From Hymenobacter mellowenesis (GTDB lineage Bacteria; Bacteroidota; Bacteroidia; Cytophagales; Hymenobacteraceae): a stretch of DNA of 64,000 nt. This document shows positions 61,200-64,000 of the stretch, piece after piece. Where the stretch lies: the NCBI RefSeq assembly GCF_030581005.1, contig NZ_JAUQSX010000005.1, forward strand, positions 62,001 to 126,000, in the 5' to 3' direction. How positions within the stretch are numbered: position 1 is the first letter of the stretch; every line of letters starts with the position of its first letter. The notes under the pieces were generated by a model. That model was not told the DNA's origin. It saw only the letters and a list, made by a program, of their open reading frames with translations, and ran no database searches. The position numbers and the translations under genes are program-made.

Positions 61200-62702
61200 T
61201 CAGGGCGCGGCCGGCGCTTCGCCGGGCAGCTCGGGCGCCGCCGGCAGCTCGGGTGCGGGGTTGTACCAGTTCACGTTGCGCGAGAGGAACATTACCGCGC
61301 CCAGCACCACCACCAGGCCCAGGCTGCCGACCAGTAGGGCGTAATCCTGCAGCTGGAGCACCACGAAGATGAAGCCGTACACCAGCACGAGTACGCCGGC
61401 CGTGACCAGCGTAAGGCGCCGGTGCCGGAAGCTGGCCGCCGCGTAGCCCGTCACGAGGCCCACAATCACCAGCGCCGACAAGCCGTAGGCGGCATTGAAG
61501 GGCATTTGCTCGGCCAGGGCCAGCAGCAGCACGTAGAAAATAACCAGCGCCAAGCCCACCAAGATGTACTGGAACGGGTGAAACCGCCGCCGCGTGAGCA
61601 CCTCCACGAAGAAGAACACGAGGAAGGTGAGCGTGAGCGGCAGCAGCGCATATTTGGCAGCGCGCATGGTTTTCTGGTACTCATTCACTGGCACCAGCAG
61701 GCGCACGCCGAAGGTCGACTCGTCTACGGCGGGGCGGTCGGTATCGGTGCGCCAGTGCTGGGGGAAGCTGCGGTTGAGGTGCAGCACCTGCCAGTCGGCC
61801 GAGAAGTTCTGGCCGTTCAAGGTGCGCCGCACGGGCAGGAAGGCCCCGATAAAGCTCGGGTCGGCCCACGGGGCGCTCAGGTGCAGGGTGGTTTGGCGGC
61901 CGAGGGGCGCTAGCAGCAGGCCGGTGCTGCCGTTCAGGTCGAGGTCGAAGGAGAAGGTGTGGCGGCGTGTGAGGGCGGCTTCGTCGGGCATCGGAATGGC
62001 CACGCTCAGGCCGTTGGTGGCCGAGCCGCTGTGCATTTCGTCGTCGTCGTCGCCCCGGTATTTGGAAAGGCGGCGGCGCTCGTTCAGCACCGTGTTGAAC
62101 TGCGTGGACACGGTGGGCGCGCTGCCTGCGGGCAGCACCGCGGCGTTGGGCACACCCGGCTCAAAGGGATGGTTGCGGCCGTCCCAGTTCAGCGCCAGAC
62201 CATTGCGAATGCCTTTCATATCAGAAATTCCCACGGCCACGAAGGCCTCGGACCAGCGCACATCAGCGGCCGGCACACCCAGGTCGGCCAATGGCGGCGC
62301 CTGAAACGCGCCCCGCACGCGCAGGCCGGCCCGGTACACCACCGCCTCATAGATGCCGCGGTGGCGGCGTTCGGGGGCCAGGGTGCCGGTGGTGGCCAGC
62401 GTATCGGGCAGCAGGCTGAGGTAGCGCGTTTCTTCCGTTATCACGCCCTTTTCGCTTTGCGAGCGCACCGTGTAGGGCAACACCAACACGGGGCCTAGCA
62501 CCAGTTGCGGCCCGCCCCACTGGCTGCTGATTTCGGCGGTGGCCGCGTCGCGGTTTTCGGCGCGCTCGGTTATCAGCCCTTCCACCATGTTCGACGGAAT
62601 GAGCAGCAGCAGCAGCAACACCGCGATGATGATGAGCTTGATGCTGATGCCCCAACTGGTGGAGGAGTTCGGGCGGGCGGGAAAGGCGGCGAAAGGACCC
62701 AT
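61200..62702 (-). CDS. creD: Cell envelope integrity protein CreD
   Basis: 500 residues. One N-terminal membrane helix, a large periplasmic part (LVLGPVLVLPY, FSFDLDLNGSTGLLLAPLG, HLSAPWADPSFIGAFLPV) and five to six C-terminal helices with the family block FEVGVRLLVPVNEYQ-type, here ESTFGVRLLVPVNEYQKTMRAAKYALL. In E. coli CreD is under CreBC control; here an operator of the winged-helix type lies 17 bases before ATG 62702. The longer upstream frame reads through repeats and is not used. Confidence 0.92.
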   Translation of the reverse strand: MGPFAAFPARPNSSTSWGISIKLIIIAVLLLLLLIPSNMVEGLITERAENRDAATAEISSQWGGPQLVLGPVLVLPYTVRSQSEKGVITEETRYLSLLPDTLATTGTLAPERRHRGIYEAVVYRAGLRVRGAFQAPPLADLGVPAADVRWSEAFVAVGISDMKGIRNGLALNWDGRNHPFEPGVPNAAVLPAGSAPTVSTQFNTVLNERRRLSKYRGDDDDEMHSGSATNGLSVAIPMPDEAALTRRHTFSFDLDLNGSTGLLLAPLGRQTTLHLSAPWADPSFIGAFLPVRRTLNGQNFSADWQVLHLNRSFPQHWRTDTDRPAVDESTFGVRLLVPVNEYQKTMRAAKYALLPLTLTFLVFFFVEVLTRRRFHPFQYILVGLALVIFYVLLLALAEQMPFNAAYGLSALVIVGLVTGYAAASFRHRRLTLVTAGVLVLVYGFIFVVLQLQDYALLVGSLGLVVVLGAVMFLSRNVNWYNPAPELPAAPELPGEAPAAP

Positions 62703-62719
62703 GCGTGATTTGTGAAGTA

Positions 62720-62737
62720 CTTTGTTTTGCAAAGCTA
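62720..62737 (-). promoter_or_regulatory. CTTTG-N5-CAAAG operator overlapping the creD -7 box
   Basis: On the minus strand CTTTGCAAAACAAAG (62734 to 62720) overlaps TAGCTTTG (62737 to 62730), a perfect -7 box. The 24 bases from the box onward differ from the 37510 site at one position. The creD ATG follows 17 bases after the palindrome. Confidence 0.72.
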
Positions 62738-62774
62738 ACGTTGGGATTGGAATAATTGATATATGAGGATGGAA

Positions 62775-62827
62775 AATAAAAAAGGCCGGGGCTGACGCAC
62801 ATTGCTGCGCGTCGGCCCCGGCCTTTG
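62775..62827 (-). terminator. Intrinsic terminator of panB
   Basis: On the minus strand the stem AAGGCCGGGGCCGACGCGCAG pairs with its complement CTGCGTCAGCCCCGGCCTT-like arm and is followed by TTTTTTATTTT. Confidence 0.8.
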
Positions 62828-62855
62828 GGGTTATAAAGAAATTAAGCCAACGGAG

Positions 62856-62947
62856 GTAGGGGCGGGGCTTGCCCCCGCCCGGATGTTGAACGGAATCGTT
62901 GAAACGGTGCCAACGACGTAGGGGCGGGGGCAAGCCCCGCCCCTACG
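62856..62947. repeat. GC-rich inverted repeat family F
   Basis: GTAGGGGCGGGGCTTGCCCC occurs at 62856, and GTAGGGGCGGGGGCAAGCCCC runs into CGCCCCTAC at 62919-62945, the latter being a palindrome by itself. It lies between panB and its terminator. Confidence 0.75.
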
Positions 62948-62973
62948 TCGTTCAGACTGAATACGAAATCAAT

Positions 62974-63789
62974 CTAGTACCCTTCCTCTTTGCTTGGGAA
63001 TTCGCGGTTTTTCACATCGGCCACGTAGTGCTGCACGGCCTCGGTCATGATGTCGTGCAGTTCGGCGTAGCGGCGCAGGAAGCGGGGCTTGAACTCCTTG
63101 GTGAGGCCCAGCATGTCATGCACCACCAGCACCTGCCCGTCCACGTCGGGACCGGCGCCGATACCGATGACCGGAATGGTCAGTTCCTCGGCCACCTGCT
63201 TGGCGAGGGAGGCGGGAATCTTCTCCAACACCAGCCCGAAACAGCCGATTTCCTGCAGCAGGCGGGCGTCTTCGAGCAGTTTCTGGGCCTCGGCTTCTTC
63301 CTTGGCGCGCACGGTGTAGGTGCCGAACTTGTAGATGGACTGCGGCGTGAGGCCCAGATGGCCCATCACCGGAATGCCGGCCGTGAGGATGCGGATGATG
63401 CTGTCCTTCACCTCGGCGCCGCCTTCGAGCTTGACGCCGTGTCCGCCGCTTTCCTTCATGATGCGGATGGCCGAGCGCAGGGCCTCGCTGGAGTTGCCCT
63501 GGTAGGAACCGAAGGGCATATCGACCACCACAAAGGCACGCTTCACGGCCCGCACCACGCCCTGGGCGTGGTAGATAATCTGGTCGAGGGTGATGGGCAG
63601 GGTGGTTTCGTGCCCGGCCATCACGTTCGAGGCTGAGTCGCCGACGAGCAGCACGTCGATGCCGGCGCCGTCGAGAATCTGGGCCATCGAGTAATCGTAG
63701 GCCGTGAGCATGGAGATTTTTTCCCCCCGCTGCTTCATGGCGAGCATCTGGTGGGTGGTGATGAGCTTGACTTCCTTGTGCTGGGACAT
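62974..63789 (-). CDS. panB: 3-methyl-2-oxobutanoate hydroxymethyltransferase
   Basis: 271 residues; first committed step of pantothenate synthesis. The Mg-binding Asp residues are in [15 protein letters not shown] and [12 protein letters not shown]; further marks are [20 protein letters not shown] and [20 protein letters not shown] 63789 matches the family start. It is followed by repeat F and a terminator. Confidence 0.96.
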   Translation of the reverse strand: MSQHKEVKLITTHQMLAMKQRGEKISMLTAYDYSMAQILDGAGIDVLLVGDSASNVMAGHETTLPITLDQIIYHAQGVVRAVKRAFVVVDMPFGSYQGNSSEALRSAIRIMKESGGHGVKLEGGAEVKDSIIRILTAGIPVMGHLGLTPQSIYKFGTYTVRAKEEAEAQKLLEDARLLQEIGCFGLVLEKIPASLAKQVAEELTIPVIGIGAGPDVDGQVLVVHDMLGLTKEFKPRFLRRYAELHDIMTEAVQHYVADVKNREFPSKEEGY

Positions 63790-63881
63790 GGGGATGGGCC
63801 AAACGGCAGTGGTTGGGGTGAGGGGGCCGTTTGGCGGGGCAAAGCTGGCAACAATTTCGTTACCCCGCGCCGCCACAGCCG

Positions 63882-63912
63882 CAAAAAGCCCCTGGCCGAA
63901 GCACAGGGGCTG
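63882..63912 (-). terminator. Intrinsic terminator of the gene entering from the right edge
   Basis: On the minus strand AGCCCCTGTGCTTCGGCCAGGGGCTTTTT, stem AGCCCCTG/CAGGGGCT. It lies 44 bases after the partial gene's stop and before panB. Confidence 0.78.
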
Positions 63913-63955
63913 AAATATTCACCAGGAAAAAACAACTCAACAGCCCGCCGGCCGC

Positions 63956-64000
63956 TCAGGCGGCCTCCACCGCATCGGCATCGAGGGCCGGGTCGGGCAG
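63956..64000 (-). CDS. C-terminal end of an unidentified gene, cut by the window edge
   Basis: Reading inward from base 64000 on the minus strand gives LPDPALDADAVEAA and a TGA stop at 63958-63956. The Asp/Ala/Glu-rich tail and the terminator that follows support a real gene end, but 14 residues do not identify it. Confidence 0.45.
   Translation of the reverse strand: MPDPALDADAVEAA

Overview
The window looks like a chromosomal segment of a high-GC member of the Bacteroidota, most likely Hymenobacter or a close relative in the Cytophagales. The evidence is: Bacteroidota-type -7 promoter boxes (TAnnTTTG) ahead of rpsP, rplS and other genes; a Rho factor with a very long disordered insert; a bS16 protein with an Ala/Glu-rich tail; an outer-membrane beta-barrel with Gly-rich loops; and several mainly Bacteroidota families (DUF4252, DUF4266/DUF3570, DUF4173, a CreD homologue). 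The species assignment is inference. No rRNA, tRNA, transposase, phage gene or CRISPR array was found.

Layout. 0-9.4 kb: the 3' part of an outer-membrane beta-barrel gene, a LysM lytic transglycosylase, dnaE and trxA. 9.4-19.5 kb: secreted proteins and lipoproteins of unknown function, an M24 aminopeptidase P, a DUF4252 lipoprotein, an EVE protein, and a leftward redox cluster (thioredoxin-like, ApbE, DUF4266, DUF3570). 19.6-31.3 kb: a PolX-like PHP protein, a heptosyltransferase-type glycosyltransferase, a pirin pair, an intradiol dioxygenase, a UBP zinc finger, serS, rho and a DsbA/FrnE protein. 31.4-46.6 kb: an accessory stretch rich in membrane proteins, with two DUF4173 paralogues, a winged-helix regulator with its membrane partner, a B12-binding radical SAM protein, a broken ferritin-like gene, a Coq4-like protein and many small membrane proteins. 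46.7-53.2 kb: a class A penicillin-binding protein followed by a displaced copy of its own 3' end, a DUF2625 gene, a RyR-domain protein, a minisatellite, a VapC-type toxin-antitoxin pair and a TIGR01777 epimerase. 53.2-64 kb: folE with a PTPS/QueD gene, rplS, trmD, rimM, rpsP, a fatty-acid desaturase, an RluA-type pseudouridine synthase, creD and panB.

Working together. The clearest new link is a palindrome, CTTTG-N5-CAAAG, that lies 7 to 17 bases before four start codons: the membrane protein/winged-helix regulator operon (37.5 kb), the radical SAM gene (39.3 kb), the second DUF4173 gene (42.2 kb) and creD (62.7 kb). The sites at 37.5 and 62.7 kb are nearly identical over 24 bases and overlap a -7 box. 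I infer an autoregulated envelope regulon controlled by the winged-helix protein. A second candidate system is the thioredoxin/ApbE/DUF4266/DUF3570 cluster, which looks like an envelope flavin or thiol redox module.

The intergenic space is heavily colonised by about 100-bp palindromes. Eleven copies belong to one family with paired arm variants, and there are several unrelated hairpins. Some of these repeats touch coding sequence: one supplies the stop codon of the thioredoxin-like gene, one abuts the TTG start of the EVE gene, a related sequence sits in frame inside the glycosyltransferase, and a 7-bp tandem repeat supplies the end of a methyltransferase gene.
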